The translations under genes and the position numbers were made by a program. From the NCBI GenBank assembly GCA_031259505.1, contig JAIRLL010000094.1, forward strand, positions 1 through 6,864: 6,864 bases of DNA. The letters are read 5' to 3'. Source of the DNA: Tannerella sp. (GTDB lineage Bacteria > Bacteroidota > Bacteroidia > Bacteroidales > Tannerellaceae). The notes under the pieces were generated by a model, which ran no database searches, was not told the DNA's origin, and was given only the letters and a program-made list of their open reading frames with translations. Positions 1 through 6,567 of the stretch are shown here, one piece after another (within the stretch, counting starts at the first letter, position 1; every line of letters starts with the position of its first letter).

Positions 1-430
1 TCTCGACACACTGCGACAGGGCTATCAGCATCGTTTCCTCGTAGCCCTGCCGGAACAGGGCGATAAAGTTTCCGATGTCCTGATAAATGTCGGCAAGATT
101 TTCCGAAACGGATGCACTGATCGGCGTGTCGCTGTATTGCATGTCGGGCTGGAACGTATCAAGATAACTGTCGTATTCGCCCAGCAGGCCGGCGATGCGG
201 GTGCGCAGCGCTTCGTGGGTCTCTTCCGTGATGAAATGCGTCGTTTCGGCATCTTCCGGCTCGTCGACTTCGGGAAGCAGCGTCGCTTTCACGTAGAGCA
301 GAGGCAATATTTTCGTCGTATTGTTGACAAACGAAAACATGTCCTGTTCATGAATTCTTTCCATCGCGGTGCAAAACTTCAGCGCCACGGTGACAAATTC
401 CAGCGTATTGTTGTCGTATATCGGATTCAT
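1..430 (-). CDS. DUF5063 domain-containing protein (C-terminus cut by window edge)
   Basis: Reading the complement from the ATG at 428-430 gives 143 uninterrupted residues, starting MNPIYDNNTLEFVTVALKFC, and running off the left edge without a stop. The acidic, helix-rich sequence, with segments such as LPLLYVKATLLP, YSDTPISASVSENLADIYQD and FRQGYEETMLIAL, matches what I remember of the Bacteroidota DUF5063 family (usually somewhat under 200 residues), so roughly the last quarter is missing. The family's function is unknown. There is no signal peptide or membrane segment, so it is probably cytoplasmic. The start is well set: it lies 3 nt after the fabD stop (TAA-GTC-ATG), which implies co-transcription and probably translational coupling to fabD. 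The family call comes from memory of the sequence pattern, not from a search; that the frame is coding is more certain than its name. Confidence 0.85.
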   Translation of the reverse strand, partial: MNPIYDNNTLEFVTVALKFCTAMERIHEQDMFSFVNNTTKILPLLYVKATLLPEVDEPEDAETTHFITEETHEALRTRIAGLLGEYDSYLDTFQPDMQYSDTPISASVSENLADIYQDIGNFIALFRQGYEETMLIALSQCVE

Positions 431-433
431 GAC

Positions 434-1315
434 TTACTGGAAACTTTCTGCCGAAACATTCGGGTCTATCTTCTTCACTAATCCCTGCAGCACGTTACCG
501 GGGCCTGACTCGACAAAATGCGTAGCGCCGTCGGCAATCATGTTCCGAACGCTTTGCGTCCATCGCACGGGCGACGTGAGCTGTGCAATCAGGTTATTGC
601 GGATAGCTTCGGGTTTCGTTTCCGCCTGGGCATTGACGTTCTGGTATACAGGGCATACCGGTTCGTCGAAAACTGCCGACCGGATGGTCTCTTCCAGTTC
701 GACGCGCGCCGGCTCCATGAGCGGCGAGTGAAAGGCGCCGCCGACGTTCAGTTTTATTGTACGTTTGGCGCCTGCCGCAAGCAACTGCTCGCAGGCTCTG
801 GCGACGCCCGTCTCCGTGCCGGATATAACTACCTGTCCCGGACAGTTGTAGTTGGCGCATACCACTATGTCGTCCGTCATTTCCGCACAAATCCGTTCCA
901 CCGTTTCGTCGGGTAGCGACAGTACGGCCGCCATCGTCGAAGGCGTTATTTCACATGCCTTTTGCATGGCATTGGCACGTTTGGAGACCAGAATCAGTCC
1001 TTCTTCAAACGAAAGGGCTTTCGCCACAACCAATGCCGAAAATTCGCCCAGCGAATGGCCGGCTACCATGTCGGGCGCAAAATCGCCGCCCTGTGTGTTG
1101 GCCAAAATGACCGAATGAAGGAAAACGGCGGGTTGCGTGACCTTCGTCCGTTTCAAATCTTCGTCGCTCCCGGCAAACATTACATCCGTGATACGGAATT
1201 TCAAAATATCGTTTGCCCTCTCAAAAAACTCTCTGGCTAAAGGGTTTTGCTCATACAGAGTTTTACCCATTCCTGCAAATTGCGCCCCTTGTCCGGGGAA
1301 TACATATGCTTTCAT
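434..1315 (-). CDS. fabD: Malonyl-CoA:acyl carrier protein transacylase FabD
   Basis: FabD moves the malonyl group from malonyl-CoA to the phosphopantetheine arm of acyl carrier protein, supplying the two-carbon donor for type II fatty acid synthesis in the cytoplasm. The 293-residue protein is close to the usual length of about 300. Visible motifs are the N-terminal FPGQGAQ (6-12, oxyanion-hole glutamine region), GHSLGE (86-91) with nucleophile Ser88, an arginine in SKRANAMQ (Arg113) where the family binds the malonyl carboxylate, the GAFHSPLM segment with catalytic His196, and the C-terminal GPGNVLQGLV (271-280). All catalytic positions are present. The ATG at 1313-1315 puts FPGQG at the expected distance from the N-terminus. 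It is the first gene of a leftward unit and is followed 3 nt later by the DUF5063 gene. A TAnnTTTG-type promoter element lies about 29 nt upstream. Confidence 0.97.
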   Translation of the reverse strand: MKAYVFPGQGAQFAGMGKTLYEQNPLAREFFERANDILKFRITDVMFAGSDEDLKRTKVTQPAVFLHSVILANTQGGDFAPDMVAGHSLGEFSALVVAKALSFEEGLILVSKRANAMQKACEITPSTMAAVLSLPDETVERICAEMTDDIVVCANYNCPGQVVISGTETGVARACEQLLAAGAKRTIKLNVGGAFHSPLMEPARVELEETIRSAVFDEPVCPVYQNVNAQAETKPEAIRNNLIAQLTSPVRWTQSVRNMIADGATHFVESGPGNVLQGLVKKIDPNVSAESFQ

Positions 1316-1341
1316 TCAATCTTCAATTTATTTTATCTCGG

Positions 1342-1362
1342 TGCAAAAGTAATAATTTTGCA
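1342..1362. repeat. Inverted repeat TGCAAAA-N7-TTTTGCA in the divergent promoter region
   Basis: Perfect 7-bp arms (1342-1348 and 1356-1362) flank a 7-nt centre, GTAATAA. The left arm carries the minus-strand element TACTTTTG (1344-1351) and the right arm carries a plus-strand TAATTTTG (1353-1360), so two TAnnTTTG motifs face away from each other. It may be back-to-back core promoters, an operator for a dimeric regulator, or both. The arms are AT-rich, and some symmetry follows simply from two opposed -7 motifs. Confidence 0.5.
1344..1351 (-). promoter_or_regulatory. Putative -7 promoter element for fabD (TACTTTTG)
   Basis: The complement reads TACTTTTG, an exact fit to the Bacteroidota -7 consensus TAnnTTTG. 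It lies about 29 nt before the fabD start, so transcription would begin near 1337-1339 and leave a leader of a little over 20 nt. No TTTG -33 element is found at the expected 19-21 nt spacing; the only nearby candidate (1361-1364) is too close. The element forms one arm of the palindrome at 1342-1362. Confidence 0.5.
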
Positions 1363-1392
1363 AAAAAGAAAGAGCGGTATCATTTTAAATCG

Positions 1393-1400
1393 TATCTTTG
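1393..1400 (+). promoter_or_regulatory. Putative -7 promoter element for tatA (TATCTTTG)
   Basis: TATCTTTG fits the Bacteroidota TAnnTTTG consensus and is followed by CA, a frequent extension in this group. It ends 36 nt before the tatA ATG, giving a predicted AT-rich leader of about 30 nt. A recognisable TTTG -33 box at the normal spacing is lacking. The second plus-strand candidate, TAATTTTG at 1353-1360, would give a longer leader of about 70 nt. Confidence 0.5.
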
Positions 1401-1436
1401 CACTCAATTATTAAGTTTATTTTAATCTGAAAAAAT

Positions 1437-1658
1437 ATGATTCAATTAATGTATTTGAATGGAACAGTCCATCTTGGACTGCTGGGGCCTCTTGGCACGA
1501 GCGAAATTATTATCATTGCGATTATCATCCTGTTACTCTTCGGCGGAAAGAAAATTCCCGAACTGATGAAAGGTATCGGCAAAGGAGTGAAGAATTTCAA
1601 GGAAGGTGTAAAAGGCATCGAAGACGATATTAAGTTGGATGATCCTGACAAGCAGTAA
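1437..1658 (+). CDS. tatA: Twin-arginine translocase subunit TatA (TatA/E family)
   Basis: TatA is the small inner-membrane protein that oligomerises to form or weaken the passage used by folded Tat substrates. The 73-residue product has the family layout: a short N-terminal segment, one hydrophobic helix (about 22-36, beginning with the polar Ser22-Glu23), the hinge FGGKKIPEL (35-43), an amphipathic basic helix (about 40-57, GIGKGVKNFKEGVKG), and an acidic tail (DDIKLDDPDKQ). The tail is short. About 20 residues precede the membrane helix, more than in E. coli TatA. The ATG at 1449 (Met5) is an alternative start, but the one at 1437 directly follows an A-rich stretch and I prefer it. tatC begins 12 nt after the stop, so the two are surely co-transcribed. 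No separate tatB is in the window. Confidence 0.95.
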   Translation: MIQLMYLNGTVHLGLLGPLGTSEIIIIAIIILLLFGGKKIPELMKGIGKGVKNFKEGVKGIEDDIKLDDPDKQ

Positions 1659-1670
1659 ACAGTAACCGAG

Positions 1671-2489
1671 ATGCCGCAGTCACAAGATGAAATGTCCTTC
1701 TGGGATCACCTGGAAGAACTGCGCTGGACATTGTTTCGCTGTATTCTTGCACTTCTTATTTTTACTGTCGGCGGATTCGCTTCCATGCGTTATCTGTTTG
1801 ACCATGTGATAATGGCGCCGTGTTCGTCCGATTTCATCACATATCAATGGATGTGCAGGATGGCTATTAACTTGCCGTTTTTCCCGGATTTTTGCGACGA
1901 TACGTTTCGAATCACGGTTGTGCAAATCAAATTGGCGACGCAGTTCTTCACACACATGTCGTCGTCGTTCTGGCTGGCGGTAGTGCTCACGTTTCCTTAT
2001 CTAATGTATGAGATATGGAAATTCGTTCGCCCTGCCTTGTATGATCATGAGAAAAAAAGCGTGCGCTGGGTTTTTTTCTTCGGCACCATCATGTTTTTCG
2101 CGGGATGCGTCGTAGGATATTTCGTCGTGTTCCCGATGACGCTGCGCTTTCTGGCTACATACGACTTGAGCGAAGCCATCACGCCGCAGGTCTCACTGGA
2201 ATCATATATGGATAACTTCCTGATGCTGATATTCATCATGGGAGTGGTGTTCGAGATGCCTCTGGTCTCGTGGCTGCTGTCGCAGGTGGGGATGATTAAC
2301 CGTTCGTTTTTCCGCAAATACAGGCGATATGCGATTGTGGGATTGCTGATTGCAGCAGCCGTCATTACACCCAGCGGCGATCCGTTTACGTTGTCCGTCG
2401 TATTCCTGCCTTTATACGGACTGTACGAACTGAGCGCGTTTTTCGTCAGGGAAGCGCCGCGCAAAACAGATGACGACGACGAGGCATAG
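1671..2489 (+). CDS. tatC: Sec-independent protein translocase subunit TatC
   Basis: TatC is the polytopic inner-membrane receptor that binds the twin-arginine signal peptide and recruits TatA. The 272 residues show the cytoplasmic N-terminal signature FWDHLEELR (10-18) and six membrane helices at about 18-40, 97-119, 132-158, 181-204, 218-235 and 239-258. Family residues are present: Glu16/Arg18 of HLEELR; Glu127 in PALYDHEKK, matching the signal-peptide-binding glutamate E103 of E. coli; Glu195 in VVFEMP, matching E170; and Asp237 in TPSGDPFT, matching D211. The first periplasmic loop (about 41-96) is longer than in E. coli and holds Cys51, Cys62 and Cys75, which I take as a Bacteroidota trait. 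The tail is acidic (KTDDDDEA). It lies 12 nt after tatA and 42 nt before the PBP1A gene. The start is fixed by the HLEELR distance. Confidence 0.97.
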   Translation: MPQSQDEMSFWDHLEELRWTLFRCILALLIFTVGGFASMRYLFDHVIMAPCSSDFITYQWMCRMAINLPFFPDFCDDTFRITVVQIKLATQFFTHMSSSFWLAVVLTFPYLMYEIWKFVRPALYDHEKKSVRWVFFFGTIMFFAGCVVGYFVVFPMTLRFLATYDLSEAITPQVSLESYMDNFLMLIFIMGVVFEMPLVSWLLSQVGMINRSFFRKYRRYAIVGLLIAAAVITPSGDPFTLSVVFLPLYGLYELSAFFVREAPRKTDDDDEA

Positions 2490-2509
2490 CAAACAGCACA
2501 TCCACGCAT

Positions 2510-2526
2510 TATATATATATATATAT
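2510..2526. repeat. TA dinucleotide tract between tatC and the PBP1A gene
   Basis: Seventeen nucleotides of strictly alternating T and A (about eight TA units) fill the middle of the 42-nt tatC-PBP1A gap and end 5 nt before the PBP1A ATG. The tract is self-complementary and easily melted. It occupies the leader just ahead of the start codon, where ribosome access is decided, and short tandem repeats of this kind can change length by slippage. No TAnnTTTG promoter motif is seen in the gap, so PBP1A is probably read from the tat promoter. Confidence 0.8.
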
Positions 2527-2531
2527 TCCTT

Positions 2532-4922
2532 ATGGATAAGGCAAAATACATAAATTCCCTTGAGACGCGGATGCACAGCCGTTTCCCTCTCAGATGGCGT
2601 AAACACATCATTCATTCCATATGGGGTGTTTTTTTTCTCTGTCTGACAGTCGTTGCGGGTATCTTTACGGCTATATCCACGGGGGCGATAGGCTATGTTC
2701 CGCCCATCGAACAACTCGAAAACCCGATTGACAAGTATGCGTCGCAAATCGTTTCGGCGGACGGCAAGATGCTTGGGAGTTTCTCGTACGGAAAGGACAA
2801 TCGCATCTACGTAAGTTACCACGACCTGTCTCCCGCCCTGGTGAAAGCCCTGATTGCCGTCGAAGACAAGCGTTTCACGAAACACAGCGGAATCGATGCC
2901 AAAGGACTGTTCCGGGCAGTAGTGAAACGCGGCATCCTGCGGCAGCGAAGCGGCGGAGGCGGCAGTACCATCACGCAGCAACTGGCCAAGCAACTCTACT
3001 CGCCGCATGTAGAAACGCTGACGGAACGCCTGCTGCAAAAACCCATCGAATGGGTCATTGCCGTACGTCTGGAACGTTACTACACGAAAGAGGAAATCAT
3101 CAACCTGTACCTTAACAAGCTGGATTTTCTTTACAATGCCGTCGGCATTCAGTTGGCGGCACGCGTATATTTCGGGACGACGCCCGCCGACCTGAAAACC
3201 GAGGAAGCGGCCATGCTGGTCGGCATGTGCAAAAATCCTTCATACTACAATCCTGTCCGCTACGGCAAGCGCGCCGTCGAACGTCGCAACATGGTATTGC
3301 AGCAAATGGAAGATGCGGGATACATCTCCGGCGCCACATGCGATTCGCTTCAAAGACTTCCTTTAACCCTTAATTTTACGCGAGCGGATCATAAGGACGG
3401 ACCGGCGCCCTACTTTCGCGAATATCTCCGCCTGACGCTAACCGCCAAAAAGCCCGTCAGAAGCGGTTACGCCGCATGGCAGATGCAAAAATTCTCCGAC
3501 GATTCGCTGGCATGGGAAACAAATCCGCTGTATGGCTGGTGCAACAAGAACAGAAAATCGAATGGCGCCGCGTACAATATATATACTGACGGTCTGAAAA
3601 TCTACACGACTGTCGATTACCACATGCAGCAGTATGCCGAAAACGCTGTGACGACACACATGAAGGAGACGCTGCAACCCTCCTTCTTCAAGGAAAAACA
3701 GGGGCGCACAAAGGCTCCGTTTGCCAATACGGAATCCGATGAAAACATCAAAGGAATCATGACGCGCGCAATCCGTCAGAGCGACCGCTACCGTGCGCTG
3801 AAAAATGCAGGCCGGAGCGAGACCGAAATCGACAGGATATTCAATACTCCCGTCGAAATGCAGCTCTTTAGCTGGAAAGGCCTGATCGACACAACTATGA
3901 CGCCGACAGACTCCATCCGCTACTGCAAAAGCTTCCTGAGGACGGGCTTTATGGCGATGGACCCGCGCACGGGGCATGTCAAGGCATACGTCGGCGGAAT
4001 CGACTACAACTATTTCAAATACGACATGGTCACGACAGGCCGCCGGCAGATTGGTTCGACCATGAAACCGTTTCTTTATTCGCTGGCCATGGTCGAAGGA
4101 TTCAGTCCCTGCGACAAAATGAGGCACGTTCCGCAGGAACTGGTCGACGAAAACGGAATCATCTGGTCGCCCCAGAATTCGAATCCAAAAAAAGTTGGCG
4201 AAGAAGTCTCCATCCAGTGGGGACTGCAGCAGTCGTCGAACTGGGTGACGGCCTATCTGATGAAACATCTTTCGCCCTACACGCTGACGCGCATGTTGCG
4301 TTCCTACGGTGTGAGAGGCCCTGTCGACCCGGTCGTGGCGATGTGTCTCGGTACGCCGGATATTTCCGTAAGCGAGATGGTGAGCGCATATACCGTCTTT
4401 CCCAACAAAGGAATTCGCATTGAGCCGCTGTACGTCACGCGCATCGAAGATTCGTACGGCAACACGGTAGCCTCGTTTGCTCCCGCAATGAACGAAGTCC
4501 TGACGGAAGAAGCCGCATACAAGATGCTCTACATGCTGCGCAGCGTCATCGACGGCGGAACGGGCAGCCGCATACGTTTCCGCTACGGCATCAAGGCGCC
4601 GATGGGCGGCAAGACCGGTACGACGCAAAATCATGCCGACGGATGGTTCATAGGATTCACTCCCAATCTGGTTGCAGGCTGCTGGGTGGGCGGTGAAGAC
4701 CCCTCCATACGCTTCGACTGGATGTCCGAAGGGCAGGGTGCAAGCATGGCCTTGCCCATCGTAGCTCTGTTCCTGCAGAAAATATATGCAGACAAGACTT
4801 TGGGCTATCTGGAAACGGAAAAATTTGACATGCCCGAAAACTTTGTCAATATCTGCGGCACGCAGGACGAAGAAAGACCGGAAATCGTCAGACCTTCAAC
4901 TTTGGATGAGTTTTTCAACTGA
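2532..4922 (+). CDS. Bifunctional class A penicillin-binding protein (PBP1A type: transglycosylase/transpeptidase)
   Basis: This enzyme polymerises lipid II into glycan strands and cross-links the stem peptides on the periplasmic face of the inner membrane. The 796-residue protein has a basic cytoplasmic N-terminus, one membrane anchor (about 27-50), a GT51 domain (about 70-260) and a penicillin-binding transpeptidase domain (about 465-750). GT51 motifs are EDKRFTKHSGID with catalytic Glu111, GGSTITQQLAKQLY (143-156), KPIE with Glu173, and NLYLNKLDF. Transpeptidase motifs are STMK (nucleophile Ser509, Lys512), SSN (568-570) and KTGTT (694-698). All catalytic residues are intact. Residues about 300-465 form a linker region that includes a charged, helical-looking stretch (380-440). 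The ATG at 2532 is the first in frame and gives a sensible anchor. Bacteroidota genomes often carry several class A PBPs, so I leave the symbol (mrcA/ponA) open. Probably co-transcribed with tatAC. Confidence 0.97.
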   Translation: MDKAKYINSLETRMHSRFPLRWRKHIIHSIWGVFFLCLTVVAGIFTAISTGAIGYVPPIEQLENPIDKYASQIVSADGKMLGSFSYGKDNRIYVSYHDLSPALVKALIAVEDKRFTKHSGIDAKGLFRAVVKRGILRQRSGGGGSTITQQLAKQLYSPHVETLTERLLQKPIEWVIAVRLERYYTKEEIINLYLNKLDFLYNAVGIQLAARVYFGTTPADLKTEEAAMLVGMCKNPSYYNPVRYGKRAVERRNMVLQQMEDAGYISGATCDSLQRLPLTLNFTRADHKDGPAPYFREYLRLTLTAKKPVRSGYAAWQMQKFSDDSLAWETNPLYGWCNKNRKSNGAAYNIYTDGLKIYTTVDYHMQQYAENAVTTHMKETLQPSFFKEKQGRTKAPFANTESDENIKGIMTRAIRQSDRYRALKNAGRSETEIDRIFNTPVEMQLFSWKGLIDTTMTPTDSIRYCKSFLRTGFMAMDPRTGHVKAYVGGIDYNYFKYDMVTTGRRQIGSTMKPFLYSLAMVEGFSPCDKMRHVPQELVDENGIIWSPQNSNPKKVGEEVSIQWGLQQSSNWVTAYLMKHLSPYTLTRMLRSYGVRGPVDPVVAMCLGTPDISVSEMVSAYTVFPNKGIRIEPLYVTRIEDSYGNTVASFAPAMNEVLTEEAAYKMLYMLRSVIDGGTGSRIRFRYGIKAPMGGKTGTTQNHADGWFIGFTPNLVAGCWVGGEDPSIRFDWMSEGQGASMALPIVALFLQKIYADKTLGYLETEKFDMPENFVNICGTQDEERPEIVRPSTLDEFFN

Positions 4923-4927
4923 TGCGG

Positions 4928-4945
4928 GTTGATACGTCGTTGATA
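4928..4945. repeat. Short direct repeat GTTGATA, 11-nt period, upstream of dnaB
   Basis: GTTGATA occurs at 4928-4934 and again at 4939-4945, one helical turn apart, just after the PBP1A stop in the 91-nt gap before dnaB. The spacing would suit two protein contacts on the same DNA face, but seven-base repeats arise easily by chance. No known operator is recognised. Confidence 0.3.
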
Positions 4946-4953
4946 AATTTTCC

Positions 4954-4971
4954 TTTTCCGATGGCGGAAAG
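4954..4971 (+). other. Small hairpin in the PBP1A-dnaB gap
   Basis: TTTCCG (4955-4960) and CGGAAA (4965-4970) pair around an ATGG loop, with a possible T-G closing pair at 4954/4971. It could be a weak end signal for the PBP1A transcript or a structured dnaB leader. No T-run follows at once; T-rich sequence appears only about 15 nt later. A second GGGAAA at 4978-4983 could compete for the same left arm. The rest of the gap is an A-rich dnaB leader (ACAAAAAAACT) with no exact TAnnTTTG match. Confidence 0.3.
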
Positions 4972-5013
4972 TTCTCGGGAAACTATTATTTTTACTTCCT
5001 CAACAAAAAAACT

Positions 5014-6501
5014 ATGGCAGAAAAACAAATGAGAGGAACGGCAGGCAGGAAAGCGCCCGTCGTCGTACAGGTATCGGACATTGGCAGGCTGCAACCTCAA
5101 GCCAGAGAACTTGAAGAAGCGGTGCTGGGCGCCATCATGCTCGAAAAAGACGCCTATTTCGTGGTCAGCGAGTTACTCAAGCCCGAATCGTTTTATGAAA
5201 AAATACACGAACTGATATATCAGGCTATTGTCGACCTTGCCGTCGGCCAGATGCCGATAGACATGCTCACCGTGGTAGAGCAGTTGCGGAAAAACGGCCA
5301 GTTGGAGACAGTCGGCGGACCGTTCTACATCTCGCAACTGACGGGAAAAGTGGCAAGTACGGCACATCTGGAATATCATGCAAACATCATTGCCCAAAAA
5401 TTCCTCGCACGCGAACTGATACGCTATACAGGTATGATACAGGGCAAGGCGTTCGACGAAACCGTCGACGTCGAAGAACTGATGCAGGAAGCGGAAGGAG
5501 AACTTTTCAAAATCTCGCAACGCAACATCAAAAATGAAGCCATCCAGATCAATCCGATTATCAAGCAATCCCTCACTCTGATACAGAAAGCAGCCGCGCG
5601 AAAGGAAGGTCTGAGCGGCCTGAGCAGCGGATTTACAGACCTGGATAAAATCACATCGGGATGGCAAAACTCCGACCTTATCATTATCGCCGCCCGGCCG
5701 GCCATGGGAAAAACAGCTTTTGTCCTGTCAATGGCCAAAAACATGGCGGTGGGACATGGAACGCCCGTGGCCATGTTTTCACTCGAAATGAGCAATGTGC
5801 AACTGGTAAACCGTCTGATTGTGAACGTAACCGAGATATCCGCCACAAAAATCAGGAACGGCCAGCTCGACCAGTACGAATGGGAACAGCTGGACTTTAA
5901 ACTCAAGGATTTGTACGACGCCCGTATCTATGTGGACGATACTCCCAGCCTCTCAATATTCGAACTGCGCACGAAGGCGCGCAGACTGGTACGCGAACAC
6001 GGTGTGAAATGCATCTTCATCGACTACCTGCAACTGATGAATGCCAGCGGCATGTATTTCGGCAGCCGCGAACAGGAAGTCAGTATCATTTCGCGTTCGC
6101 TCAAATCGCTGGCCAAAGAGTTGAACATTCCGATTATTGCCCTCTCGCAGTTGAACCGCAACATCGAAGGCCGCTTAAATCAGGTCGGGCAGAAAAGCGA
6201 AGGCAAACGTCCGCAACTGGCCGACCTGCGCGAATCGGGCGCCATCGAACAGGATGCGGACATGGTCTGCTTCATCCATCGCCCGGAGTATTACAAAATC
6301 TTCGAAGACGAAAAAGGCAATTCGCTGATCGGAATGGCGGAAATAATTGTGGCGAAGCATCGTAACGGAGCTACAGGGGAAGTGTTCCTGCGTTTCAGAA
6401 GCGAGTATGCCAAATTCATGAACCTCGACGACGACCTGCCCGTCCGCGAATTTTCGTCGCGTATCAGCGGGCAGGTCGATTCATCGCCCGTGCCATATTA
6501 A
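5014..6501 (+). CDS. dnaB: Replicative DNA helicase DnaB
   Basis: DnaB is the hexameric ATP-driven helicase that encircles the lagging-strand template, unwinds the fork and recruits primase. The 495-residue protein, slightly longer than the E. coli enzyme, has an N-terminal domain (about 28-130, starting LQPQARELEEAVLGAIM), a linker helix region (about 150-195) and a RecA-like motor domain (about 200-475). Visible motor motifs are Walker A ARPAMGKTAF (227-236, Lys233), FSLEMS with the catalytic Glu258, Walker B IFIDYLQL (334-341, Asp337), the SQLNR segment (378-382), ESGAIEQDADMV (407-418) and AKHRNGATGE (447-456), whose Lys448/Arg450 match the family's inter-subunit finger residues. There is no intein at the Walker A site, where DnaB inteins are often found. 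The ATG at 5014 follows an A-rich leader; Met6 is a possible alternative. It lies 91 nt after the PBP1A gene on the same strand and converges with the nuclease-like gene on its right. Confidence 0.98.
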   Translation: MAEKQMRGTAGRKAPVVVQVSDIGRLQPQARELEEAVLGAIMLEKDAYFVVSELLKPESFYEKIHELIYQAIVDLAVGQMPIDMLTVVEQLRKNGQLETVGGPFYISQLTGKVASTAHLEYHANIIAQKFLARELIRYTGMIQGKAFDETVDVEELMQEAEGELFKISQRNIKNEAIQINPIIKQSLTLIQKAAARKEGLSGLSSGFTDLDKITSGWQNSDLIIIAARPAMGKTAFVLSMAKNMAVGHGTPVAMFSLEMSNVQLVNRLIVNVTEISATKIRNGQLDQYEWEQLDFKLKDLYDARIYVDDTPSLSIFELRTKARRLVREHGVKCIFIDYLQLMNASGMYFGSREQEVSIISRSLKSLAKELNIPIIALSQLNRNIEGRLNQVGQKSEGKRPQLADLRESGAIEQDADMVCFIHRPEYYKIFEDEKGNSLIGMAEIIVAKHRNGATGEVFLRFRSEYAKFMNLDDDLPVREFSSRISGQVDSSPVPY

Positions 6502-6515
6502 AACGTACGTTTTTT
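6500..6515 (+). terminator. Possible weak terminator/palindrome at the dnaB stop
   Basis: A perfect 14-bp palindrome, AAAACGTACGTTTT (6500-6513), overlaps the dnaB stop codon and is followed by two more T's. As RNA it could form a 5-bp stem with a GUAC loop ahead of a U-run, which resembles a terminator, but only one pair of the stem is G-C. It sits in the 66-nt gap between convergent genes, where a terminator is expected. The remainder of the gap (6516-6567) is AT-rich with no other clear structure. Confidence 0.3.
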
Positions 6516-6567
6516 CATCCCGCAGGCTTCCACTCTTAATCTTATTTGTTTACAATCATTTTTATCA

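Noticed and set aside
137..1118. Plus-strand open frames over the DUF5063 and fabD region
   Set aside because: They are complements of the two real leftward genes. The translations are rich in Arg and Cys and show no motifs.
1316..1436. A small RNA or riboswitch in the fabD-tatA gap
   Set aside because: At 121 nt and AT-rich, the gap holds only promoter-like motifs and one AT-rich inverted repeat. No conserved aptamer-like GC stems are seen.
2045..3038. Two antisense open frames across the tatC end and PBP1A start (2045-2611 and 2412-3038)
   Set aside because: They overlap strong conserved genes, have no domain-like content, and read through the TA tract as an IYIYI or YIYIY run, which marks them as shadows.
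3438..4634. A 398-codon open frame antisense to the PBP1A gene
   Set aside because: The PBP1A frame carries every catalytic motif. The antisense product is rich in Arg, His, Ala, Val and Asp with no recognisable domain, as expected from the mirror of a codon-biased, GC-moderate gene.
5692..5721. Intein insertion at the DnaB Walker A site
   Set aside because: The motif ARPAMGKTAF is continuous and the protein has normal length, so no intein is present.
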